From positions 310,001 to 374,000 of the forward strand of contig NZ_JAERSE020000002.1 of assembly GCF_016735585.2 (NCBI RefSeq): a DNA stretch of 64,000 nucleotides, read 5' to 3'. The position numbers and the translations under genes are program-made. The notes below the pieces were generated by a model. It was not told the origin of the DNA. It worked only from the letters and a program-made list of their open reading frames with translations, and did no database searches. Source of the DNA: Chryseobacterium tagetis. Its GTDB lineage: Bacteria > Bacteroidota > Bacteroidia > Flavobacteriales > Weeksellaceae. Shown piece by piece: positions 25,235-34,531 of the stretch; within the stretch, counting starts at the first letter, position 1; the number at the start of each line of letters is the position of its first letter.

Positions 25235-25275
25235 AATAAGAGAAGCCAAAATGACTTCTCTTATTTATTTTTATA
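25234..25275. terminator. bidirectional terminator between convergent genes
   Basis: Perfect 12-bp stem (25234-25245 with 25255-25266) and a 9-base loop, followed by a T-rich tract; the other side is A-rich. It serves the DUF1801 gene and the convergent PNGase F-like gene. Confidence 0.85.
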
Positions 25276-25284
25276 GACGTTGGA

Positions 25285-26613
25285 TTATTTCTTAATGATC
25301 TTATGTTTAAATTGAGTTCCTCCCTCCAACGTAATATCCAGCAAATAGGTACCGGTCGGATACTGAGTAAGATCAACCCGAGAATCTTTTATCTCATTCA
25401 ATTTTCTTCCGTCTAAAGAATAGACAAGAATGTTTTTCACCTTTTTATCCGATCTTATGTTTACAAAATCTGTAGTAGGATTAGGATAAATTGACACATC
25501 TATGGTAGAAACATCTTTTACAGACAAAAGCTGATTACTGCTTTGCATATAAACGGAAAGAACCACTCTTCCATCCTGACCGTAAAAAACAGCACTTGGA
25601 ACTTCGTATTTCAGCACATGATTTCCCGCAGTAAGCGTTGTTGATGTAAAGCTTCTGATAGGTACAGAATCACCGGGACACCAGTTATTCCAAGAAGTCC
25701 ACCAAGCGGTAGTTTTTACGGATGTTCCATATATTCCGTTTCCTTGTGTATTGTACATTCTGTAGGGTTCACACGATTTTCCACCCGGAGTAAAGGTTAA
25801 AACCTGGGCATTATCTAATGAAACCAGATTTTCCCTTCTTACATATTCCTCTCCATTGGTATTGGCTCCATGCGGCGTGGAAATAATGAAAAACTTAGCA
25901 TTATCCGTACTTTGATTGATATTAAAATTAACCAGTCTAACTGTTTCCCCGGCTTGATCCGTATTATTATAATTATTCAGTTCATTAGAGTCTAATAACG
26001 GAAGCAGATTATTATACGAAGTAGTAACTGAAGGATCATTGTACGTGACAAAATTCAGCGTTCCTTCAAAAACATCATTTCTTCCCGAGCACCCTACAAC
26101 CTGTGTATTTGCAGCATAAGGAACCCCGAAAACATCCAGCTCTACATAAATATCATACGTATTTCGTAAAGCTACATTACTGAAAACAGTATATAGATTA
26201 TCTACTTCATAAGTATAAGGAACTGTGGTTGGAGAAATATTTTTATTCATGAAAGGAGTAATATATCTTCCTATTTCAAATCTTTTCACTCCTGTATCAC
26301 TTAATGTATAGGTTGTCTGGTTTTTAGGAACTAAAGCAATATGTACCCCTCCGATACGGTCATAATTGTCACAAAGAGCTCCGATATTTACATTCATCTG
26401 AATTTTATTCTGAAAAGAATTCAGTTCAGCATCACTCAGTTTTTTGGCATATCTGTAATTCGCCAATCGAATGGTATTCGCAGGAACTGCATTGGAAACA
26501 TTTGCTGCATATCCGTCGTAAAAAACAATCTGTGAAAATACATTGATCGTAGTTTGAGCCTCCATTTTAAAAAATCCGGCAAAGAGGAGTAAGGGAAGTA
26601 GAATTTTTTTCAT
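25285..26613 (-). CDS. PNGase F-like peptide-N-glycosidase with T9SS sorting domain
   Basis: 442 residues with a signal peptide (about 1-20, ends KMEAQ). The body (about 21-365) aligns by motif with Elizabethkingia PNGase F. CDNYDRIGGVHI (81-92) parallels its CDEWDRYANVYV, with the catalytic Asp retained as Asp85. FEIGRYITPF (112-121) parallels YEIGRFITPY. GEEYVRRE (254-261) keeps the second catalytic acid as Glu256, and WNNWCPGDSVPIR (308-320) parallels AGWCPGMAVPTR. The last about 70 residues (IYPNPTTDFVNI ... TQFKHKIIKK) are a type A sorting domain. Likely a secreted amidase removing N-glycans from glycoproteins. Length and loops differ from PNGase F, so specificity is open. Confidence 0.82.
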   Translation of the reverse strand: MKKILLPLLLFAGFFKMEAQTTINVFSQIVFYDGYAANVSNAVPANTIRLANYRYAKKLSDAELNSFQNKIQMNVNIGALCDNYDRIGGVHIALVPKNQTTYTLSDTGVKRFEIGRYITPFMNKNISPTTVPYTYEVDNLYTVFSNVALRNTYDIYVELDVFGVPYAANTQVVGCSGRNDVFEGTLNFVTYNDPSVTTSYNNLLPLLDSNELNNYNNTDQAGETVRLVNFNINQSTDNAKFFIISTPHGANTNGEEYVRRENLVSLDNAQVLTFTPGGKSCEPYRMYNTQGNGIYGTSVKTTAWWTSWNNWCPGDSVPIRSFTSTTLTAGNHVLKYEVPSAVFYGQDGRVVLSVYMQSSNQLLSVKDVSTIDVSIYPNPTTDFVNIRSDKKVKNILVYSLDGRKLNEIKDSRVDLTQYPTGTYLLDITLEGGTQFKHKIIKK

Positions 26614-26642
26614 TTTAAAAGTTTAAATTTATGATTTCGCAT

Positions 26643-26673
26643 CAAAAATACAATTTAAAACAAAAATAAGCAA
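26643..26673 (-). promoter_or_regulatory. promoter of the PNGase F-like gene
   Basis: On the minus strand TTG (26673-26671), 20 bases, then TATTTTTG (26650-26643), about 30 bases upstream of the ATG. A second TATTTTTG lies at 26668-26661 without a well spaced TTG. Confidence 0.45.
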
Positions 26674-26756
26674 GATTAAACATTTAAATAAAATCAAAAA
26701 ACTAATAAATAAAAAATATAATTCAAATTTCAGCAAAAACAAAATGTGTTTAAATC

Positions 26757-26788
26757 AAAAGACCGCTTCTTTCGAAACGGTCTTTTAC
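26757..26788 (-). terminator. terminator of the LUD-cdsA-psd operon
   Basis: Perfect 9-bp outer stem AAAAGACCG/CGGTCTTTT (26757-26765 and 26778-26786) with a loop that can pair further. It lies 15 bases after the psd stop on the minus strand. Confidence 0.8.
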
Positions 26789-26803
26789 TATTTTGATAAG
26801 ATC

Positions 26804-27457
26804 TTAATCTTTCAATTTTGCGATCACATCCAAACCTCCTTTGGTAATATCACCAATTTTACAGATGATTTCAGTATCTAATGGCAAGAAAACGTCCATT
26901 CTTGACCCGAACTTAATAAATCCGAACTCATGTCCCGCTTTTGCAGCATCGCCTTCATTACAGTAGAAAACAATCCTTCTTGCTACATATCCTGCAATTT
27001 GTCTGAAAACAACTTTATGGTTGGTTAAAGTTTCTACAGCAACCGTTGTTCTTTCGTTTTCTGTAGAAGATTTTTCATGCCAGGCTACCAAATATTTTCC
27101 CGGATGATATTTCTTGTAAATCACATTTCCGGATACCGGATATCTACAAATATGAACATTTAAAGGAGACATAAAGATAGAAACCTGAATTGCCTTTCCT
27201 TTGATAAATTCATCTTCTTCAACTTCTTTTATCATTACCACTTTTCCGTCAACCGGTGCTATCACATTTTCTTTATGTTCTAAAATGTTACGATCCGGAA
27301 CTCGGAAGAACCAAAATACCAAACTGTATATTACCAATAAAGGCAAAATAATAATTAACGACCAAATTTTAAGGAAGTAAATAGCCAATGCGCCAAGGAT
27401 GACGAACAATATCGTAGCTACTGTAATTGTTCCTTTCGATTCTTTGTGTAATTTCAT
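26804..27457 (-). CDS. psd: phosphatidylserine decarboxylase family protein (short, archaeal type)
   Basis: 217 residues; makes phosphatidylethanolamine from phosphatidylserine at the inner membrane. Two hydrophobic segments near the N-terminus (about 12-50) are followed by the catalytic domain, with APVDGKVV, FMSPLNVHICRYPVSG and the self-cleavage site IKFGSRMDVFLP, where the Ser of GS becomes the pyruvoyl group. It is the last gene of the LUD-cdsA-psd operon, four bases after cdsA, and completes the CDP-diacylglycerol to phosphatidylethanolamine route. Confidence 0.94.
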   Translation of the reverse strand: MKLHKESKGTITVATILFVILGALAIYFLKIWSLIIILPLLVIYSLVFWFFRVPDRNILEHKENVIAPVDGKVVMIKEVEEDEFIKGKAIQVSIFMSPLNVHICRYPVSGNVIYKKYHPGKYLVAWHEKSSTENERTTVAVETLTNHKVVFRQIAGYVARRIVFYCNEGDAAKAGHEFGFIKFGSRMDVFLPLDTEIICKIGDITKGGLDVIAKLKD

Positions 27458-27461
27458 GAGA

Positions 27462-28334
27462 TTATATAAATTTTGCTAAAATAAAGTACAAATATACGAC
27501 AGGAACGCAGATTAAAAAACTATCCAGTCTATCTAATACTCCACCATGCCCCGGAATGATATTACCACTGTCTTTTACACCGAAATTTCTCTTCAGTTGA
27601 CTTTCCACCAAATCTCCTAACGGAGCAAATGCAGCCACTAAGAAGCCAACAACCATCCAGTTCCCTCTAAGGTCTGGGTGATACTGCTCTATAAAGTAAG
27701 ATAAAACCAATGTAAGTACTACTCCACCAATATAACCTTCCCATGTTTTTTTAGGAGAGATTTTAGGAGCCATTTTATGTTTTCCAAAAAACTTACCTGT
27801 TAGATAAGCAAAAGTATCGCTGCTCCATATCAAAATAAAGAGAAATAATACTTCTAAAGAAAACGTATCGTCGTATGAGGTAAATTTCGGAAGTCCTAAG
27901 GCAAATGAGAACGGAAGTGCTACATAGATCACCGTAAAAATCAGCTTTCCGCTGTCATAGTATAATTCGCTTGAAAACTTAAATAAGGTAACTACCGCGA
28001 TTAAAATTAAAACAATCGCCAATATTTCGCCCAGTCTGAAATCAAAAAAGAATCCGTAATTAAAATATCGTTTAGAGAACAGATAAAATATGAAAGCAAT
28101 AAGGGGCAGCACGACCCACTTTTCATACCCATCACCAAACTGCATAATTTTCACACATTCCCAAGTCCCTACAAGCATTAAAAAGGTAATCAGTCCGTAA
28201 TAAAGATATTGCTGCTTAACCAAGTCCGGAGAAATAGAGTTAATTAGTTTTGCTCCAAGTGGAGTTACACATAAAACAATAATTGCAACATATACAATTC
28301 CGGAAAGGGTTCGTTGAATAAGGTTTTTGTCCAA
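27462..28334 (-). CDS. cdsA: phosphatidate cytidylyltransferase
   Basis: 290-residue multi-pass membrane enzyme (about eight helices) that makes CDP-diacylglycerol from phosphatidate and CTP. The C-terminal signature is intact: the WEGYIGG region after KISPKKT, then DSGNIIPGHGGVLDRLDS (about 249-266). It lies between the LUD gene (25-base gap) and psd (4-base gap), so phospholipid synthesis genes are coexpressed. Confidence 0.95.
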   Translation of the reverse strand: MDKNLIQRTLSGIVYVAIIVLCVTPLGAKLINSISPDLVKQQYLYYGLITFLMLVGTWECVKIMQFGDGYEKWVVLPLIAFIFYLFSKRYFNYGFFFDFRLGEILAIVLILIAVVTLFKFSSELYYDSGKLIFTVIYVALPFSFALGLPKFTSYDDTFSLEVLFLFILIWSSDTFAYLTGKFFGKHKMAPKISPKKTWEGYIGGVVLTLVLSYFIEQYHPDLRGNWMVVGFLVAAFAPLGDLVESQLKRNFGVKDSGNIIPGHGGVLDRLDSFLICVPVVYLYFILAKFI

Positions 28335-28359
28335 AATTTAAAATTTAGAAAGTTGATGC

Positions 28360-28941
28360 TTAATCTTCAAGCAATAATAAAAACAACTTTGTATTTGAAT
28401 TAGAAACAGTATCTAATTTCGATTGATTACCACTGATAGAAGTAAGATTTTTGATGTTCCCATTCCTTTTGATTTTTCCCATCGCATCATTCAGATTATT
28501 TACAATCTGCGAAACATTTGCCATGATAATAATTTTGCCTGGAAGTCTTGAAGAATGGTAGTGAAGAATATTATTATGAGACAGCATTATTCTGCCGTCG
28601 TAAGCGATAAGATATTCGCAGGTAATGAAAGCAGAGTCATTAGAATGTTCCATATCTGATGTATAAGGAACTTTCACTACGTTTAAAAAATTCTGAAGTT
28701 CTTTATCCCAACAAAAAAGATTGTTAATCCCTTCTATTTTAATGATTTGATTTAAAGTCTGTAACGCTTCTCCTTCATCTGCACAGTAATTAAAAAAACC
28801 TCCCGAATGCGTAAACAATTGGGCAAACTTATAGTCGAGATCCGCATTTTTCAACGAATCTCCTAGTTTCTCCAGGCTCTGATTATCCTCTTCCTCAGGC
28901 TGGTTGGTTAGTTTGCTTACAATCTTCTTGAATAAATTCAA
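28360..28941 (-). CDS. LUD domain-containing protein (LutC-like)
   Basis: 193 residues. It resembles the LUD (lactate utilisation) fold: an N-terminal helical part (1-45), FNYCADEGEALQTLNQII, then AFITCEYLIAYDGRIMLSHN and GKIIIMANVSQIVNNLNDAM, and a C-terminal Ser/Asn-rich tail. No lutA or lutB genes are in view. It is the first gene of a probable operon with cdsA and psd, so its true role may not be lactate use. In Bacteroidota this gene often precedes cdsA, which I recall but cannot verify here. Confidence 0.75.
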   Translation of the reverse strand: MNLFKKIVSKLTNQPEEEDNQSLEKLGDSLKNADLDYKFAQLFTHSGGFFNYCADEGEALQTLNQIIKIEGINNLFCWDKELQNFLNVVKVPYTSDMEHSNDSAFITCEYLIAYDGRIMLSHNNILHYHSSRLPGKIIIMANVSQIVNNLNDAMGKIKRNGNIKNLTSISGNQSKLDTVSNSNTKLFLLLLED

Positions 28942-28968
28942 CTCAATCTATTTTTAGTCAACTTTATA

Positions 28969-28976
28969 CAAAAATA
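28969..28976 (-). promoter_or_regulatory. -7 element of the LUD-cdsA-psd operon
   Basis: The minus strand reads TATTTTTG, 27 bases upstream of the ATG at 28941. No well spaced -33 TTG was found. Confidence 0.4.
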
Positions 28977-29020
28977 GAAAATAAATTACAATAGATTCTA
29001 AAAATCTGGTTATAAATATG

Positions 29021-29056
29021 AAAAAACCTGACAATTTGAAATTGTCAGGTTTTTAA
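29021..29056 (-). terminator. terminator of rsfS-ftsH
   Basis: Perfect 11-bp stem (29026-29036 with 29040-29050), 3-base loop, A- and T-runs on either side, 20 bases after the ftsH stop on the minus strand. Confidence 0.9.
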
Positions 29057-29076
29057 AGTTTCTATTTTTTTAACTT

Positions 29077-31089
29077 TTACAGTTGAGAAGAACTTTCAGG
29101 AGCCTGAATTTCGCTTTCCTCTTCTCTTTCTTTAGTTTCTGTTTCTGCTGAATTTTCTTTCCCATCAGGAATCGTATTCGTCACAGGTCTTTCCGTCAAT
29201 TCCGGATCCCAAGCTCTTTTTCCGAATACTTCTTCCAAATCTTCACGGAAGATCACTTCTTTTTCTAACAGTTTATTTGCTAAAGCATCTAATTTGTCTT
29301 TATTTTCAGTCAAAATCTGAATCGCTCTGTCGTACTGATTTTCAATAATTCCTTTGATCTCAATATCGATTTTCTTCGCTGTTTCTTCAGAATAAGGTTT
29401 CCCGAATGAATATTCAGACTGACCTGAACTGTCATAGTAAGAAATATTACCAATATTTGGACTCAAACCATAGATCGTAACCATTGCCTGAGCTCTCTTC
29501 GTAACACTTTCCAAGTCAGAAAGCGCTCCTGTAGAAATATTGTTAAAAATCACTTGCTCTGCAGCTCTACCTCCCAATGTTGCACACATTTCATCCAACA
29601 TTTGTTCCGTAGTGGTCAACTGTCTTTCTTCCGGTAGATACCAAGCTGCTCCTAATGAACGTCCTCTTGGTACAATTGTAACTTTCAATAATGGTGAAGC
29701 GTGCTCAACCAACCAAGAAATTGTAGCGTGACCAGCTTCGTGATAAGCCACTCTTCTTTTTTCCGATGGTTTAATTGCTTTATTTTTCTTTTCAAGACCA
29801 CCAATAATTCTGTCTACTGCATCAAGGAAATCCTGTTTGCTTACTGAATTATGGTTATTTCTAGCAGCAATTAGTGCAGCCTCATTACAAACATTTGCAA
29901 TATCAGCACCACTGAATCCCGGAGTCTGTTTCGCCAAGAATTCTCTGTCTACATTATCATCAAGTTTGATTTTCTTTAAATGAACATCAAAAATCTGTCT
30001 TCTTTCGTGTAATTCAGGAAGGTCTACATAAATTGAACGGTCAAAACGACCCGCTCTCATTAAGGCTTTATCCAAAATATCCGCTCTGTTGGTTGCAGCC
30101 ATTACGATAACGTTCGTATCAGTTCCGAAACCATCCATTTCAGTTAGCAACTGGTTTAAAGTATTTTCTCTTTCATCGTTTCCTCCAGAGAAATTATTTT
30201 TTCCTCTTGCACGTCCGATAGCATCTATCTCATCGATGAAGATAATTGCCGGAGATTTTGCTTTAGCCTGAGCAAATAAGTCTCTTACTCTGGAAGCACC
30301 TACTCCTACGAACATCTCTACGAAATCTGAACCGGAAAGTGAGAAGAAAGGTACTTTAGCTTCACCAGCAACAGCTTTTGCCAATAAAGTCTTACCCGTT
30401 CCCGGAGGACCTACTAAAAGAACTCCTTTAGGAATTTTACCTCCTAATTTTGTGTATTTTTCAGAATTTTTCAAGAAGTCTACGACTTCCTGTACTTCTT
30501 CTTTTGCTCCTTCTAATCCTGCAACATCTTTGAATGTTACCTGAATTCTTTCTTTTTCGTCAAAAAGCTTGGCTTTAGATTTCCCGATAGAGAAAATTTG
30601 TCCTCCAGGTCCACCACCGCTTCCCATTTTTCTGAAAAGAAAGAAATAGAATATTCCTAAAATAGTAATCCAGATCAAAGCCTGAACAAGAATTTCCATC
30701 ATAGGATTTTTCCCTGTTCCGTAATCTTTTGTCGTAGCCAAAGCCGGATTAGCCGTTTTTATTTGTTCAAATTTTTGAAGAAAAAGCTGAAGATCTCCGT
30801 ATTTAACAGTGAAATCTGCTTTTGGAGCTACTGAAAATGCTGCAAGGGGATCGTTTTCTTTTGCTTTATCCACCATTGCTGTTTTAGCAGCCTTTGTAAG
30901 GAATACATCCGCTTTCTCAGTATCTTTATAAATTATAATGTTCTGAACTTTTCCCGCCTGCATTTCTCTGAAGAAACCATCTTCATCAATAGATTTTGCA
31001 CCATCACCTCCTAAAAAATTGGAGCCAACAAATAGCAAAAGAGCAACGATTATTATTGGAAAAAACCAGTTAAATCCCTTATTGTTCAT
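29077..31089 (-). CDS. ftsH: ATP-dependent zinc metalloprotease FtsH
   Basis: 670-residue hexameric membrane protease that degrades misfolded and regulatory membrane proteins. Two membrane helices (about 8-25 and 135-153) flank a periplasmic domain. The AAA module has Walker A GPPGTGKT, Walker [12 protein letters not shown] and the second region of homology with MRAGRFDR. The zinc site HEAGH begins at about residue 450. The C-terminus is a charged Glu/Ser/Thr-rich tail. It follows rsfS by 16 bases. Confidence 0.97.
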   Translation of the reverse strand: MNNKGFNWFFPIIIVALLLFVGSNFLGGDGAKSIDEDGFFREMQAGKVQNIIIYKDTEKADVFLTKAAKTAMVDKAKENDPLAAFSVAPKADFTVKYGDLQLFLQKFEQIKTANPALATTKDYGTGKNPMMEILVQALIWITILGIFYFFLFRKMGSGGGPGGQIFSIGKSKAKLFDEKERIQVTFKDVAGLEGAKEEVQEVVDFLKNSEKYTKLGGKIPKGVLLVGPPGTGKTLLAKAVAGEAKVPFFSLSGSDFVEMFVGVGASRVRDLFAQAKAKSPAIIFIDEIDAIGRARGKNNFSGGNDERENTLNQLLTEMDGFGTDTNVIVMAATNRADILDKALMRAGRFDRSIYVDLPELHERRQIFDVHLKKIKLDDNVDREFLAKQTPGFSGADIANVCNEAALIAARNNHNSVSKQDFLDAVDRIIGGLEKKNKAIKPSEKRRVAYHEAGHATISWLVEHASPLLKVTIVPRGRSLGAAWYLPEERQLTTTEQMLDEMCATLGGRAAEQVIFNNISTGALSDLESVTKRAQAMVTIYGLSPNIGNISYYDSSGQSEYSFGKPYSEETAKKIDIEIKGIIENQYDRAIQILTENKDKLDALANKLLEKEVIFREDLEEVFGKRAWDPELTERPVTNTIPDGKENSAETETKEREEESEIQAPESSSQL

Positions 31090-31105
31090 TTATACTTTTT
31101 AAAAT

Positions 31106-31474
31106 TTAAAATTCATTCTCAATTTTTGTGATTTTGGCATCTCCCCAAAGTTCCTCGATATCATAATATTCACGAGTTTCTTTTTGGAAAATATGCACTA
31201 CCACCGTCACGTAATCTACCAAAACCCACATTGAGTTTTCAGTACCCTCTACATGCCAAGGTCTGTCTTTAAGATCGTTTCTTACTTTCTTCTCTACACT
31301 TCCTGCTAAAGCAGATACTTGTGTATTTGAGTTTCCACTACAAATTATAAAAGTTTCTGCTACTGAGTTTTCAATGTTAGAAAGATCAAAAATCATTACA
31401 TCTTCCCCTTTTACATCTTGGATAGCCTCTACAATTTTATCTATTAGTGCTTGTTTTTCTGCTGTGTTATTCAT
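31106..31474 (-). CDS. rsfS: ribosome silencing factor
   Basis: 122 residues, the usual size of RsfS/Iojap proteins, which bind ribosomal protein uL14 and block subunit joining when nutrients are scarce. The conserved blocks are DVMIFDLSNIENSVAETFIICSG and the RPWHVEGTENSMWVLVDY segment, followed by VVHIFQKETREYYDIEELWGDA. It is transcribed with ftsH, and a -7 element lies just upstream. Confidence 0.95.
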   Translation of the reverse strand: MNNTAEKQALIDKIVEAIQDVKGEDVMIFDLSNIENSVAETFIICSGNSNTQVSALAGSVEKKVRNDLKDRPWHVEGTENSMWVLVDYVTVVVHIFQKETREYYDIEELWGDAKITKIENEF

Positions 31475-31493
31475 TAAAAAATACTATAATCTG

Positions 31494-31501
31494 CAAATTT
31501 A
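31494..31501 (-). promoter_or_regulatory. -7 element of rsfS-ftsH
   Basis: The minus strand reads TAAATTTG, 19 bases upstream of the rsfS ATG. Confidence 0.5.
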
Positions 31502-31560
31502 TTGTTTTTCTTTTACTTTAGCCTTACTTTTACCCCCTTAATGTCTTAAAGTTTTCTTAA

Positions 31561-32277
31561 ATGAGCCAACTATTCTACCTAAAGGAATGCTCTTCTACTA
31601 ATGACGAAATATCAAAGTTTTTACTTTATGATGATTCGGATTTTATTTCTCTTCATACTTTTAACCAAACTCAAGGTCGCGGACAGTACGGAAATACCTG
31701 GACTGCTACTGCAGGAAAAAATCTGGCATACACATTAGCGATAAGAACCCAAAACATTTTGGTTTCAGATTTTATGTTCAATTATTATACCGCAGTTATT
31801 ATAAGAGATTTCCTTGCCAATCTGACTGAAAATAAGGTAGAAATAAAATGGCCAAACGATATCATCCTTAAAAATAAAAAAATCGTTGGAATTTTAATCG
31901 AAAAGAAAAAAATAAATCAAAATAATTATTTTATCATTGGAGCAGGCTTCAATATTTTACAGGAGAGTTTTGATGAAATATCCAATGCAGGTTCTCTATT
32001 AACACAAACCGGAAAGTATTTTGACATCAATGAATTCACTATACATTTACATGATTTTCTTGTAGAAAAATTACAAAATATTCCTTCTGAAGAGGAAATC
32101 TCAACCCTATTCAACAACCATTTATTTCGAAAAGATGCAATTTCGGTTTTTGAACTTGATAAAAAGAGACAAAATGGCATCATAAAACGAGCCGACGAGA
32201 ACGGTAAACTTTGGATCGAGCTTGATGAAAACGGATTACAATCGTTCTATCATAAAGAAATAAAGCTTCTTTACTGA
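31561..32277 (+). CDS. birA: biotin--[acetyl-CoA-carboxylase] ligase (monofunctional)
   Basis: 238 residues. Activates biotin with ATP and attaches it to the carboxyl carrier protein of acetyl-CoA carboxylase. The biotin/ATP loop is QTQGRGQYGNTW (about 38-49) and the KWPNDIIL motif is near residue 100. There is no N-terminal DNA-binding domain, so it cannot act as a repressor like Escherichia coli BirA. Its last seven bases overlap the convergent LptF/G gene (32271-32277). Confidence 0.93.
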   Translation: MSQLFYLKECSSTNDEISKFLLYDDSDFISLHTFNQTQGRGQYGNTWTATAGKNLAYTLAIRTQNILVSDFMFNYYTAVIIRDFLANLTENKVEIKWPNDIILKNKKIVGILIEKKKINQNNYFIIGAGFNILQESFDEISNAGSLLTQTGKYFDINEFTIHLHDFLVEKLQNIPSEEEISTLFNNHLFRKDAISVFELDKKRQNGIIKRADENGKLWIELDENGLQSFYHKEIKLLY

Positions 32278-33383
32278 TTAGCTCTTTTCAGGTATAAATA
32301 CGCTGCAAGAGGGAAAAACACAATATTCGGGAACCACATTGCTAAAGCCGGTGACATGCTTTTATTTTCGGACACAACTTTAAGTGCCTCAAAAGAGAAC
32401 ACAAAAACAAAGGCCAAAGAAATTCCCACAGCAAGGTTAATTCCCAACCCTCCTCTTTTTTTCTGAGATGATAATGAAAGGGCTAAAAACGTAAGAATAA
32501 TAATAGAAACAGGCATTGACGTCCTCTGATAAAGCTCATTTAAATGGGTATTTAAATTACTGTTTCCTTTTTCTTTTTCTCTGGCTATGAATTTCATAAG
32601 TTCAGGAGTTGTTTTATTCTGCCCCAAAAGTTCATTCGGGAAGAGTTCTTCAGGGTTGTGTCCATAGCTTTTTCTTAATTCAACACCATTTCCAAGCTTG
32701 GCAGAATTGTCTTTATTGATTGTTTTTTCAAGATAGTTATTTAAGACAAACTGTTTTTTATCTTTATCCCAATATACATCTGAAGCTTTTAATTCGTAGA
32801 TCATTTTTCTATCCTTATCGAATTTTTGAAAAATAAATCCTGAACCTCTCTGCTCTCTTTTATTCCACGAATTCACAAATATATATTCTGTACGACTTAA
32901 TTGTGCTGAAGCAGGAGCAGTTCCCAATACTTTTTCTTTGTTTCGGGCATTATAGGTATAGGCTTCAAGCTCATTTTTTTTAATATTTGCCCAAGGCAGC
33001 ACGAAATGATTAATCACAAGGGAAATCCCGGCAATGAGAACTGATGTCAATAAGTAAGGCCTCGCAAAACGGTGAAAGCTCGCTCCACTACTTATCACAG
33101 CAACAATTTCCGTATTGTTTGCTATTCTTGAGGTAAAGTAAATCACCGAAATAAAAACCAGAATAGACAAAAAGGTCATCACCAGATTAATGATCCAAAA
33201 TGGATAGAAATGGGTCAAAAAGTAGGTAACATTCAGTTTAGGATCAAGTTCTGTTGCGCTTTGTATCCTTGGTATTTTTGACTGAACATCGATTACCAGT
33301 ACAACTATAGACAACAATATCAGCATGAAACTGAATGTCCCAAGATATTTCTTGATAATATATTTATCTATAATTGTAATCAT
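32271..33383 (-). CDS. LptF/LptG family lipopolysaccharide export permease
   Basis: 370 residues. Inner-membrane subunit of the LptBFG complex that extracts LPS for transport to the outer membrane. It has the expected three N-terminal helices (about 12-32, 55-80 and 98-118), a periplasmic beta-jellyroll (about 125-275) and three C-terminal helices ending LAAYLYLKRANQ. Whether it is the LptF or LptG paralogue is not decided. It lies seven bases after tgt and ends in a 7-base overlap with convergent birA. Confidence 0.9.
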   Translation of the reverse strand: MITIIDKYIIKKYLGTFSFMLILLSIVVLVIDVQSKIPRIQSATELDPKLNVTYFLTHFYPFWIINLVMTFLSILVFISVIYFTSRIANNTEIVAVISSGASFHRFARPYLLTSVLIAGISLVINHFVLPWANIKKNELEAYTYNARNKEKVLGTAPASAQLSRTEYIFVNSWNKREQRGSGFIFQKFDKDRKMIYELKASDVYWDKDKKQFVLNNYLEKTINKDNSAKLGNGVELRKSYGHNPEELFPNELLGQNKTTPELMKFIAREKEKGNSNLNTHLNELYQRTSMPVSIIILTFLALSLSSQKKRGGLGINLAVGISLAFVFVFSFEALKVVSENKSMSPALAMWFPNIVFFPLAAYLYLKRANQ

Positions 33384-33390
33384 CTCTTTT

Positions 33391-34524
33391 TTATAATCTT
33401 TGTCTAAGAACCGGAACTACAGATTTTTTCCATTCATAGAAATCTCCTGCAATAATGTGTTCTCTTGCTACTTTTACCAAATCTAAATAAAACGCTAAGT
33501 TATGAATTGAAGCAATCTGTTTCGCCAAATATTCTTTGGAAACAAATAAATGTCTCACATATGATTTTGAATATTCTCTGTCTACGAAACTTGTTCCGAA
33601 CTCATCTAAGGGAGAAAAGTCTTTTTTCCACTTTTCATTCTTCATATTCATTACTCCTTTCCATGTGAAAAGCATAGCATTTCTTGCATTTCTGGTAGGC
33701 ATTACGCAATCCATCATATCAATTCCCAAGCCAATAGATTCCAGAATATTCCAAGGAGTTCCCACTCCCATCAAATATCTAGGTTTTTCTTTTGGTAAAA
33801 TATCGGTAACCTCATCGGTAATTCTGTACATTTCTTCTTCAGGTTCTCCTACAGAAAGTCCTCCGATGGCATTTCCTTCTGCTCCGGCTTCAGAAATAAC
33901 CTCAGCAGAGATTTTTCTTAAATCTGAATAGGTAGAACCCTGAACAATTGGAAAAAGTCTTTGTTTATGACCATACAATTCAGGATTATTTTCCGTCCAC
34001 TCAATACATCTTTTTAACCAACGATGCGTAAGCTCCATTGATGTTTTTGCCTGATTGTATTCGCAAGGATAGGGTGTACATTCGTCAAAAGCCATGAAAA
34101 TATCTGCTCCTATCTGTCTTTGGATTTCCATTGATTTTTCTGGAGAGAACATATGATAGCTTCCGTCGATGTGAGATTTGAATCTCGCCCCTTCTTCCGT
34201 CATTTTTCTGCTGCTTGCCAATGAAAACACCTGAAAACCTCCTGAGTCTGTAAGAATAGGAAGATCCCAGTTCATGAATTTGTGCAGACCTCCTGCTTCC
34301 TGCATGGTTTCCATTCCCGGACGCAGGTATAAATGGTAGGTGTTTCCCAAAATAATCTGGGCTTTTATATCTTCTTTTAATTCTCTTTGGTGAACTGTTT
34401 TTACACTCGCAACAGTTCCAACAGGCATGAAAATAGGTGTCTGAATTGTACCGTGATCTGTGGTAATTTCACCTGCTCTAGCCTTCCCCTCCGAGGTTTT
34501 TTCTATATTAAAAAACTTTTGCAT
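33391..34524 (-). CDS. tgt: queuine tRNA-ribosyltransferase lacking the usual zinc cysteines
   Basis: 377 residues from the start MQKFFNIEKTS. Exchanges guanine-34 for preQ1 in GUN tRNAs. Catalytic Asp is in ILTDSGGFQVFSL, the nucleophile Asp in LGIDMMDCVMPTRNARN, and the base-binding region is GGLSVGE. In most bacterial Tgt proteins a CxCxxC...H zinc site follows PLD; here the segment reads SPLDEFGTSFVDREYSKSY with no Cys. An upstream in-frame ATG at 34554 would overlap the preceding gene by 23 bases, so 34524 is preferred. It is third in the GT2-DUF4296-tgt-LptF/G operon. Confidence 0.93.
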   Translation of the reverse strand: MQKFFNIEKTSEGKARAGEITTDHGTIQTPIFMPVGTVASVKTVHQRELKEDIKAQIILGNTYHLYLRPGMETMQEAGGLHKFMNWDLPILTDSGGFQVFSLASSRKMTEEGARFKSHIDGSYHMFSPEKSMEIQRQIGADIFMAFDECTPYPCEYNQAKTSMELTHRWLKRCIEWTENNPELYGHKQRLFPIVQGSTYSDLRKISAEVISEAGAEGNAIGGLSVGEPEEEMYRITDEVTDILPKEKPRYLMGVGTPWNILESIGLGIDMMDCVMPTRNARNAMLFTWKGVMNMKNEKWKKDFSPLDEFGTSFVDREYSKSYVRHLFVSKEYLAKQIASIHNLAFYLDLVKVAREHIIAGDFYEWKKSVVPVLRQRL

Positions 34525-34531
34525 CTTTAAA

